A stretch of DNA of 64,000 bases, taken from assembly GCA_944472135.2 (NCBI GenBank), contig OX235263.1, positions 11,639,517 to 11,703,516 of the forward strand. The letters are read 5' to 3'. This stretch comes from Trichobilharzia regenti (taxonomy: Eukaryota > Platyhelminthes > Trematoda > Strigeidida > Schistosomatidae). Shown piece after piece: positions 54,995 to 64,000 of this stretch. Position 1 is the stretch's first letter. The number at the start of each line of letters is the position of its first letter. The translations under genes were made by a program, and so were the position numbers. The notes under the pieces are model-generated. The model had not been told where the DNA came from and made no database searches. It was given only the letters and a program-made list of their open reading frames with translations.

Positions 54995-55795
54995 TAATTC
55001 CTGCTGACCGATTGGCTGGTAATCTGATCTTCAGTGTGAAGCCAGCCAGTGAAGGTTGCAAATGTACATAAAAGTCTGTGGTAGCATGTCGGAAATCCTC
55101 TTCGTGATATGCAATGTAAGTCTCTGACTCATGAAGAGGAACTGAATGGCTGACTTCACACTTGCGTTGAAAATCCGAATCTTATTCTTCTATGCCGCGG
55201 CGGAGTACAGAAGATTTCCAAGCTGGTTTCAGGTCGATGAAGGTGTATCTAATGTTTCTGATTTTAGCTGTCTGATTCTGATATATATTTATCCATGCTG
55301 TCCATTCTGTGAAGGATGTAACATCTTTCATATCTCCCCTGTTGACGGTGACTGGTCCTGGTTGTTGTTGTTGTTGTCGCTGGTCGTCTTCATCATCTCC
55401 ATCTTCTCTATGTTCACTTGGAGTCCTGTCGTCGCTGGTTGCTTTTTCAGCCAGTTTGTTGTTTTTTGTCTGTAAATCCCTAAGAAATCCAGATCTTCCA
55501 GAGTCTTATCAGTGACCCAGCATATTCCTGGCTCCTCGCTCCTCACAGTTTGAAGCCTAATCCAATCCACCATAATTAAGAATTATCATCGATGATACCA
55601 GGCAGCTCTGTCCTATTCATTTATTCACATCGAAAGCCTCACCGAATTCTCTTTCGACACGTGGCATTGTCATAAAGCCAGCCAGCAGATGAATGAGGTT
55701 GATACAGACTTGGGCATTGCACGCTGTAGTGTTTAAGTAATTTCTGAATTAATTCTAGATCAACATTGTCGAAGACTTTTCCTTTAATAACATGG
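54995..55795 (-). pseudogene. RTE-2 LINE fragment
   Basis: On the minus strand: KGKVFDNVDLELIQK codons near 55790-55745, ICWVTDKTLEDLDFLGIYRQ near 55530-55470 (the ADD aspartates are lost), KQPATTGLQVNIEKMEMMKT near 55440-55390, and a GSETWR-region remnant near 55130-55010. The 3' end is missing. Dead. Confidence 0.72.
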
Positions 55796-56067
55796 TAGCG
55801 AATTTATTCAAATTCAATTCAACTAATCTCACAACACTCACCTCTTTGATTTGAACATCAAGTCACAGGTCAAATTATAAATTGTTTATGCATATTTAAA
55901 AATCTTTTATGAATTTAAAATTCAGTTTGGAGAGTAATTTCACTTTATATATATATATTCGCTTTTAAAAGAGCATTATTCTTGATGACCTTAAGATTTT
56001 TGAAGTTAATACCAATGTCCTTAAATCAACTGTGATATCAATTTTGATTTGAGATTGATTAAAATTT
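55796..56067. other. Unassigned AT-rich stretch
   Basis: TA run at 55943-55960. No gene. Confidence 0.35.
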
Positions 56068-56345
56068 TTAGATTTACTTGTCGATTGATTGGACCGAAGT
56101 GCTCCTCGGTCTGAGGTTGATATGTCGGCTTCTTGTGCAAGTACTTCGACAATGTCTGCGCATTTAATTAGAATTTAACTGTTGGATGGTGACTAGAAGT
56201 GGAATCTAGGATAAAGGATATTTCGCCCTATTTGTGGCTCGTCAACTGGATTCACCTGTATTTCCCAGTGAGTGATGATGTTCTCACTGAGGCTTAAACC
56301 CACTGGCCATAGTTTAAGATGCCAAAGTGTTATCCAACAATTAAA
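56068..56345 (-). mobile_element. SINE-2 (Sm-alpha-like) copy
   Basis: Minus strand: box A GTTGGATAACACTTTGG, box B region, then hammerhead ATCCAGTTGACGAG, GGGCGAAATATCC and CTAGATTCC at about 56240-56190, and the 3' body. Core C3 is changed to T (TTGACGA). Confidence 0.75.
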
Positions 56346-56349
56346 AATA

Positions 56350-56665
56350 CTAGTTAAATGTCCAGACATCGTGGAAGCATCTGTACAAGAAGCTGACGTG
56401 TCAACTTGAGACCGAGCACTTCGGTCCAATCAATCGATGGGAAAATCTAAAAATTAAATTAACATGACTCGTTGCATAAGAGGTGGGTGTTGTGGCTCAA
56501 GGGGTCTAGTGGATAACGCTTTGGCGTTTGAAACTATGGGCACTGGGTTTGAGCCTTTGTGGGAACATCATTTCTCAGTGAGAAATGCATATGCATCCAG
56601 ATGACGAGTCCCAAATATGACGAAATGCGCATCCTGGATTCCACTGCTAGTCATCATCCACCAAT
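56350..56665 (+). mobile_element. SINE-2 (Sm-alpha-like) 3' piece plus new copy
   Basis: 56350-56465 is the SINE-2 3' body. At 56485 a new unit starts with TGTGGCTCAAGGGGTCTAG (box A) and GGGTTTGAGCC (box B). The hammerhead at 56595-56639 has perfect helix I ATCCAG/CTGGAT and GAAA, but core C3 is A (ATGACGA); helix III ATGC/GCAT is self-complementary. Confidence 0.8.
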
Positions 56666-56787
56666 TGAAGAAAGTTGTGCTGCGAACTGGTGATCAAACA
56701 GTACCAAATATTTCTAAGATGTCAGCAGATTAAAAATATGCATGCACACTAAATAAAGAACTAAGCAAAATAACATTTTCCGAGTAA

Positions 56788-56999
56788 GATATGAGAGAAG
56801 ATTTGTAGCTCAGGTGGATAATTTTGATGTGGTTTTGTTCTCTGAGCTGGATAGTTAGTTTGCGAAGCTTTCATCACCTTACTGGATGACATCTTCAGCG
56901 CATACTTCAATTTGAAGTATGCGCTGAAGATGTCATCCAGTAAGGTGATGAAAGCTTCGCAAACTAACTATCCAGCTCAGAGAACAAAACCACATCAAA
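56788..56999. mobile_element. PLE-tail fold-back insertion with 13-bp duplication
   Basis: The insert is flanked by perfect direct repeats ATTTTCCGAGTAA at 56775-56787 and 57000-57012. It consists of 32 bp of PLE tail (GTAGCTCAGGTGGATA end) followed by the palindrome at 56820-57002. Confidence 0.85.
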
Positions 57000-57002
57000 A
57001 TT
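56820..57002. repeat. Perfect 183-bp palindrome
   Basis: Two 91-bp arms (56820-56910, 56912-57002) are exact inverses around a single central T at 56911, checked base by base. The arms are P1-type PLE tail, as at 39.27 and 39.9 kb. Each arm carries a hammerhead-like motif. Confidence 0.95.
56918..56962 (+). ncRNA. Hammerhead-like motif in PLE tail (mirrored at 56860-56904 minus)
   Basis: Proposed helix I ATGCG/CGCAA (four pairs), core CTGAAGA, helix II TCATC/GGTGA, core GAAA, self-complementary AAGCTT at the helix III position, cleavage triplet CTT. Helix II starts two bases off the canonical register and helix III is one pair, so it could work only as a dimer, if at all. PLEs are known to carry minimal hammerheads; this assignment is tentative. 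Confidence 0.4.
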
Positions 57003-57024
57003 TTCCGAGTAAATATGACAAAAA

Positions 57025-57710
57025 AAACAGCAACAACAACAGACAACAATCAGCATAAGTGGGAAGAACCTGAAAGAAACAACCTCCTTCACCTACCTGG
57101 GAAGCATCGTCTCAACTACAGGCGAACGGAACTGACGAGGATATCAAAGCCAGAATCGGAAAAGCAAAACAAGCTTTCATTACTTTTGAGTCTATGTGGA
57201 GGTCAACAGCACTCAGCATCAAAAATAAGATTGGGATTTTCAACTCCAATATGAATTCAATTCTCCTTGCTATACGGATCAGAGACTTGGCGAGTCATAA
57301 AGAGCATCTCAAACAAACTTCAGACCTTCATTAACAGGCGTCTTCGCTCAATACTCAAAATCAGATGGCCGGCCAGAAAAGATCAGCAACACGGATCTCT
57401 GGGGATGAGCGAACCAACACCGCAGGAGCCGATCGTGAAACAAATAGGCAGGAGATGGATTGGCCATACGCTGAGGAAACCATCAAGTGACATCACTAGA
57501 CAAGCCATCGCTCGAATGGAACCCGAAAGGGAAGCGGCGAGTTGGTCGTCAGTGCAAGGATGATTTGGAGGAGGTCATGCGAGGAGGAGATGAAAGCATG
57601 TGGACAGACCTGGAGTGGGGTGAAAAAGTTGGCAGAAAACCGAAGGCAATGGAGGTGCGCAGCTGAAGCCCTATGTTCCTCTAGGAACTAAAGGATATAA
57701 TAATAATATA
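57025..57710 (+). pseudogene. RTE-2 LINE, best C-terminal copy and 3' end
   Basis: Frames: TITTTDNNQHK, EEPERNNLLHLPGKHRLNYR (thumb region, shifted), RISKPESEKQNKL (shifted from KARIGKAKQAF), then an open frame 57267-57563: [74 protein letters not shown]. After a shift: MREEMKACGQTW, KKLAENRRQWRCAAEALCSS. It ends GGATATAATAATAATATAATA. RT catalytic motifs are missing. It serves as the reference for the other RTE-2 tails here. Confidence 0.85.
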
Positions 57711-58619
57711 ATAAATATGACAAAATGAAAGGTAGTCTTTAGTTTTATAATATTTGATTCCATCTACATACCATATTTGGCACGTATTTCATGTTTTTAC
57801 GAGTATGACCATTTTGCAACCAGTGAGAATAGTATTATCGTACCCTCTTGAAAAAAAAAAATCCACGTGGAAAGACCTACACATCAGGCTTCACAGAAAG
57901 AGGTAGTAGACGCGCCTCACTGGTCAACTGCAGGATCCTGTTCTTCAGGTTATTCAGCAATGGTAGTTAACTAGAAAACGCTATTTTCAACGGAGCTGTA
58001 GTGAATATCCTTTTCAGAGACTGATGTATGTCTGCAGCTAAACTGCCTCCGTAAGCAAAGTGGGTCTAAACTATTACAATTCCCATTTCTTATTTATCCC
58101 TACTTAATTTAATTTTGATTTTCAATAAACCTTAATTAGAATTTTCCATGGATAATAATCGATTCATAAGGAAAGGACGGAAACAGCAAAAAAGAAAATT
58201 TTCTTTTCGACAGTTCATTTTCATAAATTATTGTACAGTCGTAATTATATTTGACAAAGAATTCGTAAGATCAATTAGATAGTGGTAAAATTCACCCTTG
58301 AAAACATATTACACAATATAAGGTGTAATCTAGAAGGGGTTGACTAAGTGGGAATTAGAAAGTGAGGGCAGAAGTAGGAGTGACGTAATATTTGTGACAA
58401 ATGACCAATCAATGTACCTGTGTAGAGTGAACAAGAACTAGCAGAAAGACGATGAAGTGTTTGCGTATAAAATCTGTATGAAAACATAGTGCTATTAATA
58501 AACAGCCGTGTAGTGGGAATAAAATAAGGATTATGAGAATAGTAATAACAATGGTAAATTTTTCAAGGGTTAATTTGTTAGGATTTCATTTGTTTTTCGT
58601 GACTGATCACGGATTGATA
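57711..58619. other. Unassigned region with a PLE-tail block
   Basis: 58190-58250 carries the GAAAATTTTCTTTTCGACAG tail block; 58300-58520 recalls 29.15 and 35.3 kb. No gene. Confidence 0.35.
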
Positions 58620-58995
58620 TCAGTTAGAAAAACCGTGGAAAACCACCACGAAGTATTGGACAGCTGTTTCCTCAGCCTAGTTTGCGAATTAATGCCAGTA
58701 CGCATCCGCCGCCAGGGCTCGAATCCAGGACCTTACGGTTACAAGTCATGCTCGTATACCATAAGGAAGCCACGGGGACCCGAATCAATGGCTAACCCAT
58801 GAATTTTAACTTCTACCAACTCATGATGCCTTTAGTGCGACCACTAACCAATGTCATTGGTGAGACATCCATCCTCACACTTGACATCTGGATGAACCTC
58901 ACCGGTCACCACTTCTCACTAGATTTCCAGGAAACTGCATCCTGTACCAAGTTACTAGCATGCATCGGATTAATTTTCAACAGTTGTTTTGTAAG
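58620..58995 (-). mobile_element. SINE-1 copy
   Basis: Full layout on the minus strand with box B (GGATTCGAGCCC) and leader (to about 58960). Hammerhead decayed (GGCATTAATTCG in place of the core). Confidence 0.75.
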
Positions 58996-58999
58996 GTTT

Positions 59000-59545
59000 A
59001 GTTTTGTTTTTACGTATTTTATGTGTTGAATATGCTTTGAGGCACGAACTAACTAACCTTCTTTGAACTATTAAATTAACCATCTCCTCCATCCTTACTC
59101 TGTCAAGCTTTAGTGTTATTATTCTCCTTAAATTTATAATCCTCTCAATTTTTTTTGTTTATTTTCTTATAAGCGTAAACACCATTTAAGCTGTGTGAAA
59201 ACTGTCATAATTTGTCTTTCCCCTCAGCGTATTATATCAACAGAACATTAGATTCAATAATCTATAACATACTAAAATTCCCAAACTCTATCTAGAATAC
59301 TGTTTGAAATAAACTCACTGTTTATTATTATTATATTTAATATTCTCAGTTCGTGCTTCGAATATCTTTGACTTTATGTCGTGAATGTGAACAAATTCCC
59401 CAGGTTATTTTCATTTAAATTTTTAATTTTATTTATATTTTGAGTAAATGAGATGCGATATTGGGACAAATGCTGAGAATTTCATTCTGTATTATAAGTA
59501 CTGTTTTTGGAATAAAGTAGATTATTATTATTATTACTAGGCAAA
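59000..59545 (+). mobile_element. CR1-B LINE 3' UTR
   Basis: Begins at the last codons (CACGAACTAACTAACCTTC) and ends GGAATAAAGTAG plus ATTATTATTATT. The same UTR occurs again at 60290-60765, 1.2 kb away in the same orientation. Confidence 0.8.
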
Positions 59546-59889
59546 GTGAAAGGGTCAATAAATTATGAAAGCAGAGGTTGATTCTCGTTTCTAAGTCTGT
59601 CAGTAATTTTGTAACCAACACATTTTCCTAAGCATAAATGCTTCCTAAATCAGGTGTTGTGGAGCCTTTAAATTTTCTATCGAAGAAGTACAACCTTCTA
59701 TAATCACACCGTTTCCTATCTAAGGACAGGTAAGGGCAAGAGAGTGCTAAGAATCACAAAAATGGATATTTTACAAGTATTTATTTTTCATGAGTTCAGT
59801 TACTAGTCAATGATGAGGTCAAAGAATTGGCCTACTGGCCGTACACACACGCACACTACTCAACCTTTCGACAGCTTTTGATATCCTTC
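59546..59889. other. Unassigned stretch
   Basis: No recognisable feature. Confidence 0.35.
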
Positions 59890-60765
59890 GCAATGTAACA
59901 GAGACTTTGATAAGTAGCTCAACTTTTGCATCTTACCTATTTCTCTTTACTGTTCACCCTTATTCTTTCCTGGATTGCTTAAAGAGGACTATGTCATACT
60001 TCGTAGAACTCTGAAGACTGTCAATAGGGCGAGTAGTGGTATCCCATTGCGCCATATCGTTGACATCATCATTGATGATAGGGACCTGATTTCATGCGAA
60101 AAATTTGTTAAAGGAATTTTGTCAGACTGTGATCAATCACTTTACCCCCAGCTCCAACCTTGTATATCTCTTCCATGGGTGAAACAAGAAAACATTTCAA
60201 ACGACTTTATGCACTCACATCTAAGTATTAAAAATTCCCCTACACTATATTTGTACGTATTATTTTGTGCGATGAAAATAGTGTCAGGCATGAACTAACC
60301 AACCTTTTTTGCACTAGCAAAATAAACCATTTCCTTCACCCTTACAATATCAACCTTTATTGTTGTTGTACTTCTCTTCTCAATGTTTTGTTTTTTATTT
60401 GTTTATTTTTTCATAAGTGCGTGAAAACTGTTAATTTTGTATTTCCCCTCACTATACTACATCAATAGAACATTAGATTCAATACTCTATAGTAACATGC
60501 TAACATTTTCATACTATATCGACAATACTGTTTGAAACAAACCCACTGTTATTAGTATTATATTTATTATTCTTATTTTTAACTTTGCACATTTGTGACT
60601 TTATTCCTACCGTAAATGTGGAAAAATTCCTGTGGTTAATTTTGTTTATATTTTGATTAAATTAGATGTCATACTATGACAAATTGCGGGAATTCCATCC
60701 TGTATTATAAGTACTGTTTTTGGAATAAAGCAGGTTATTATTATTATTTTTTATTACTAGTTGCT
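59890..60765 (+). pseudogene. CR1-B LINE, C-terminal domain and 3' end
   Basis: The frame from 59975 reads LKEDYVILRRTLKTVNRASS, HIVDIIIDDRDLISCEKFVK, GILSDCDQSLYPQLQPCISL, with a shift before the YRKLYART-like part (DFMHSHLSIKNSPT); a further frame gives SVRHELTNLF. It aligns with the ORF at 11959-12345. 3' UTR to GGAATAAAGCAGG and ATTATTATTATT. Missing RT; dead. Confidence 0.75.
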
Positions 60766-61339
60766 GTACTAAGTGTTGACCTGAGAATATAAATAGCCTA
60801 TTAAGAGTTGCAGCTTCTTTTCTTTTCAAACGTTCTACGTTTCCTAACCACTACTGGTGTTTTCTTTTGTCACTACGACATTCAAAACTCAGTATTTAAT
60901 CCTAAAGACGAAAAATGTGTTGAAAATGTTATTACATATATCCAGTTTTTGCATAATATTGTAAAAACCTATAAATCACCATTTTTAAGGAGTTATCGCG
61001 TGACGGTATAAGCCCTTCGTTTCTCCCTCTATTTAGATTACTTGATTTCCATTGCCTGTTAGTACTTTTAGTGCATGATTGAATTACTGGATTTCCAAGG
61101 GCATTCTAGCTGTATATATTTACAGAGTTTCTGTCTGTTTGAGATAGTAAAAGCTCTTTTTCTTTGTTTGCATGCTGCCGGTGTTGTTGTTGTGGACGTG
61201 CGATTAGGACTAATTAAGCAGTATATTAAGTCAGTATTCACTCAGAGTCTACTAGATCATAATTTCAGTCATAACAAAAAATGTGTTAAAAAAAGTGTTG
61301 TTGTAAATAAAAGAAAAATACCGTTGTGTTTTTGTTGTG
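60766..61339. other. Possible internal region next to the LTR-like repeat
   Basis: Read on the minus strand it continues past the GGCGACGAG-like site of the 61.34-61.85 kb repeat. I find no gag-like or protease motif. Origin uncertain. Confidence 0.3.
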
Positions 61340-61850
61340 TACTCGTCGACAAATTATTGTTATGGACTGGTCGAGAAATTAGTAGTCCTGACACAAGAAG
61401 GCGTAAATCAGAAGACCACTAGGTTTGCGATGATACTTCTATTGTCCAAACACAAGGAGAATGCAAAACGTGGTATCACACCAAAGTGGTAAGTAAGTCA
61501 CACAAATTGTGAGAGCGAAATATATATGAATGTTCAGACAAAGGTGGGAACAATCATTAGACAGTCTTAACATGAATGGCTAATTATAATGAAGTATCGA
61601 TCCATATAAACATAGCAAAATATAGCAGACATGTCAACAACCACCATATATGGATATATGTCACTAATCAACGGACTGTCAACAAACACTCATATTATAT
61701 TATATATAATATAAGGAGAATATACATTGATAAAGGAGACAAGTTCATACAATTGAAATGATCACAGACTAAGAGAGCAAACAGAAAGAGAGACCAACAT
61801 ACACACACACATATAAATATATATATGTGGATACATATCAGTTTTTCAAA
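61340..61850 (-). mobile_element. LTR-like repeat, second copy
   Basis: Inverse of 54125-54546, with insertions. Shared blocks: TGGTCTCTCTTTCTG, ATATGGATCGATACT, AGTATCATCGCAAACCTAG, CTCGACCAGTCCATAACA and the following TTTGTCGACGAGTACA. Unlike the 54 kb copy it continues into flanking DNA beyond the GACGAG site. Confidence 0.65.
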
Positions 61851-61864
61851 TGTTGGTTTGTAGT

Positions 61865-62170
61865 GATTTGGTTGATTGGTTACAGGATTTCATCATGAGC
61901 TGACATCAGTTACAGAACCATTGGAAAAGCAACCAGGGAGTACTGGACAGTAGTTTCGTTCTAGTTTGAGACTCTTCATCAGTACACCCACCACAGGATT
62001 TTTGAAACCAGGACCTCCTGGTTACAAGGTGAGGTATTTCGTGGACCATTAAGTCAATGGGACCCAATCCAGTGGCCTTTAATTTCTAACTTCTGCCGAT
62101 TCACAACATAGCGCGACCCCTAACCAATGTCTTCGGCAAGTATTTGTCTTAACACTCGACCTACTGAACC
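61865..62170 (-). mobile_element. SINE-1 copy (left half of inverted pair)
   Basis: 3' end, hammerhead at about 61941-61984 with helix I GTACTG/CAGTAC kept but core C3 changed to A, then degraded box B and leader. Confidence 0.75.
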
Positions 62171-62171
62171 C

Positions 62172-62360
62172 CACTGTCTACGAGCTCGCCTTCTAACCAG
62201 AAGGTCCTGGGTTCGAACGCTGGTGGATGCGAACTGCTGAAGAGTCCCAAACTAGGGCGAGACAGATGGCTGTCCAGTAATCCCAGATTTTACTATGGTT
62301 CTCTAACCAATGTCAGTTCATGATGAAATCCGGTAATCTATCAAATCTGTACAAACCAGA
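62172..62360 (+). mobile_element. SINE-1 copy, 5'-truncated (right half)
   Basis: Starts at TCTACGAGCTCGCC inside box A. Box B GGGTTCGAACGC; hammerhead core CTGAAGA and GTCC/GGGC helix kept, but GAAA is GAGA. Ends GTACAAACCAGAAC. Confidence 0.75.
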
Positions 62361-62399
62361 ACATTTGAATATCGACGAGATACTCACTAGTGGCTCTTC

Positions 62400-62735
62400 C
62401 TATTCTGGTTTGTAGTTACCTGGGGTTCTAATGAGAAGTCGTGACCAGTAGGGTGCATCAGGTCGGGTGTGAGGACGAATGCTCGCCACGAATGACATTG
62501 GCTAAGGGTCGCGCTATGTCGTGAGTTTGCAGAAGTTAGAATTCATGGGATGGCCACTGGATCGGGTCCCAGTGGCTCAATGGCCTTCTAGTTCGACTCG
62601 TAACCAGAAGGTACTGGGTTCGGATCCTGGTGACGGTGGGTGCGTACTGCTGAAGGGTCCTAAACTGGGTTGACGAAACTGCTGCCCAGTATTTCTAGGT
62701 TTTCCCTTGGCTCTCTAACCGATGTCAACTGTTGT
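62400..62735 (+). mobile_element. SINE-1 copy with leader
   Basis: Leader ACCTGGGGTTCTAATGAGAA, box A CAGTGGCTCAATGG, box B GGGTTCGGATCC, hammerhead GTACTGCTGAAGGGTCC (core A9 changed to G), ACGAAACTGCTG. Abuts the P2 nuclease. Confidence 0.78.
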
Positions 62736-63240
62736 GTTTCTTTCTGACGTCAACTACATAGGTCAAACTAGTAGGTCAGGTGTAGTCAGACTGTCGGAAC
62801 ATAAGAATTTGGCTGAGGCAAAAATGGTTGACCCCGAGAAGACAAGTTATTTGGAAGAAAAGCTCAGCAATCGCACTGTATGCATTAACACACAACAGCA
62901 CAATAAAGTAGATGGGACAGAGTCGAAATTCCAAAACGTAATACAGGTAGGTGGAGAGAGAGACTGATTACTGAATTCTTGTTCATCGAGTCTTCACTCA
63001 TAACGGAAGTATGGAAAATGCTATTACCAATCAAGTTAGGCGAATAAAAATAATGGAATTATATAAACGAAGTTGGAAAGTGGCATAACTTGACATAACT
63101 ATGATTAGCAATAGTTTGTGCTCGAAATGTCATCCGTAAGTATTACTGTATAACACTATGAAACTGCATCAAAATAAATTTTACCCATAATGGAATTATA
63201 CTCTACCACCGTGCACAAGTCTTATACTTATATCAATGAA
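62720..63240 (+). pseudogene. P2 Penelope-like element, GIY-YIG and tail
   Basis: An open frame of 81 residues holds SDVNYIGQTSRSGVVRLSEH, KNLAEAKMVDPEKTSYLEEK: a GIY-YIG core (NYIGQTSR), with the conserved Arg and the EH block expected in PLE nucleases. The Cys lead-in and everything upstream are missing, replaced by SINE-1. After a stop at 62967 comes the P2 tail, with the GTGCTCGAAATGTCATC block inverse to 9.98 and 14.02 kb. The core residues are intact, but without RT it cannot move itself. Confidence 0.78.
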
Positions 63241-63714
63241 AAGTTCTACTTTAGACTAAGTATATCTCCCTTATCCATTATCGGTCATCCTGTCACTTTT
63301 ATTATGCTGGTTATTACATTTTGACCTTCATTCTGTTTGAAAGCTTTGACTAATCTACCCAAATGTATAGACATGCTTACCCGTCAACGATATTAAAATT
63401 TGTGCGTCTGTAATCATTCCTACATTCTATATCACATTAACAGAGAACAGAAAAGTACATAAACAAAATGACGATTTATTTCATGGCTGCATTTACTTTC
63501 TGACTTTTTTTAACGTATTATTTGATGATTTTTGACGAATGTCAGTCTACCCTGCATCTATTGAAATATTTGATCTTCCTTCACATTTTACTGTCAGTTG
63601 TTACAAGCTACGGATTATGCGTCAGATGCAGAGTGACTAATAAATTAGGTATCAATGTACTGCGTTCAAATCAAATCATAGAAACAATAGAGACAGGCAA
63701 AATAAACTGAGTCA
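63241..63714. other. Unassigned AT-rich stretch
   Basis: No recognisable feature. Confidence 0.35.
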
Positions 63715-64000
63715 AACGGGTGGGGTTAAAGCCAAGGATTACGCAATCAAATGAGAGAGAATAGTGATATCCAGTTACCAGGGCAAGGAAAAACAAATAA
63801 CTGCTTCTTTCTGAGCAAATAAATCTGGTTTCAAGCGTTTGATAGAAATTGCCTCGGTAAACGCTTCAAACGCTTGAAACCAGATTTATGTGATCAGAAA
63901 GCAGCAGTCATCAGTCAGTCTTTCCTTGCCACCCTGGTAACTGAATATCTTTATTCTCTCGTCTATTTGCGTTATCTTTGTCTTTAGCCTCACCCCATCT
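63715..64000. repeat. Imperfect palindrome of P5 C-terminal DNA (runs off window)
   Basis: Arms of about 140 bp are centred near 63859. CAGTTACCAGGGCAAGGA at 63772 faces CCTTGCCACCCTGGTAACTG at 63943, and the outer parts (GGTGGGGTTAAAGCC against GGCTAAAGAC) also pair. Both arms are the P5 C-terminus and tail, as at 23.2 and 45.37 kb. Confidence 0.85.

Noticed and set aside
55146..55515. Hydrophobic plus-strand frames that look like membrane proteins
   Set aside because: They are the reverse of RTE-2 codons, where poly-Asn and Gln codons give Leu and Val runs.
61075..61422. A 115-codon frame ending near the LTR-like repeat
   Set aside because: No motif, and it runs antisense into the inverted LTR-like copy; composition looks like AT-rich chance.

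Overview
The window looks like nuclear DNA of a blood fluke (genus Schistosoma) or a close flatworm relative. This is inferred from three things: AT-rich, intron-free sequence packed with decayed retroelements; many Penelope-like elements (PLEs) next to RTE- and CR1-like LINEs; and tRNA-derived SINEs carrying hammerhead ribozyme sequence of the kind known from schistosome Sm-alpha repeats. Species cannot be fixed by eye. There is no bacterial gene organisation, no CRISPR and no intact host gene. The only non-transposon coding sequence recognised is a broken P/S/R-rich repeat protein at 41.8-42.8 kb.

Names used below. RTE-1: LINE with a WLGHVLRM-type C-terminus (SR2-like), best copies at 2.3-5.2 kb (+) and 23.5-25.0 kb (-). 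RTE-2: LINE with an [12 protein letters not shown] C-terminus and an NRRQWR...ALCSSRN end, about ten fragments. CR1-A: SR1-like LINE at 49.8-50.9 kb. CR1-B: LINE whose 3' end reads GGAATAAAGC plus ATT repeats. PLE groups P1-P5: reverse transcriptase (RT) joined to a GIY-YIG nuclease. SINE-1: tRNA-like head plus hammerhead, about twelve copies. SINE-2: Sm-alpha-like with decayed hammerhead. SINE-3, -4, -5: other tRNA-headed short repeats.

Layout. 0-9 kb: a P1 element split by a SINE-3 and an RTE-2 tail, then RTE-2 joined to the largest RTE-1 copy, then a second P1 element bracketed by inverted copies of its own tail. 9-18 kb: CR1-B, P2, SINE-4, SINE-2, a truncated RTE-1 tail, P5, and a tRNA-His-like sequence. 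18-25 kb: P4, RTE-2, P4, P5 and a long open RTE-1 fragment, all on the minus strand. 25-41 kb: mostly SINE-1 copies (often inverted pairs), RTE-2 fragments, P4 elements and one solo LTR. 41-43 kb: a young SINE-1 composite with two intact hammerhead cores and a 13-bp target-site duplication, beside the repeat-protein pseudogene. 44-49 kb: two solo LTRs with perfect 4-bp duplications and a 300-bp inverted repeat. 49-57 kb: CR1-A, a PLE RT, RTE fragments and a nested LTR-like insertion. 56.8 kb: a perfect 183-bp palindrome made of PLE tail, also with a 13-bp duplication. 57-64 kb: RTE-2, CR1-B, a second LTR-like repeat, SINE-1 inversions, P2 and a P5 palindrome at the right edge.

The most notable pattern is that PLE sequences here are repeatedly arranged as fold-backs (six cases) and that PLE tails and two SINE families carry hammerhead-like RNA motifs. 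Repeat boundaries were judged by eye and are good to roughly 10-50 bp unless a duplication is given.
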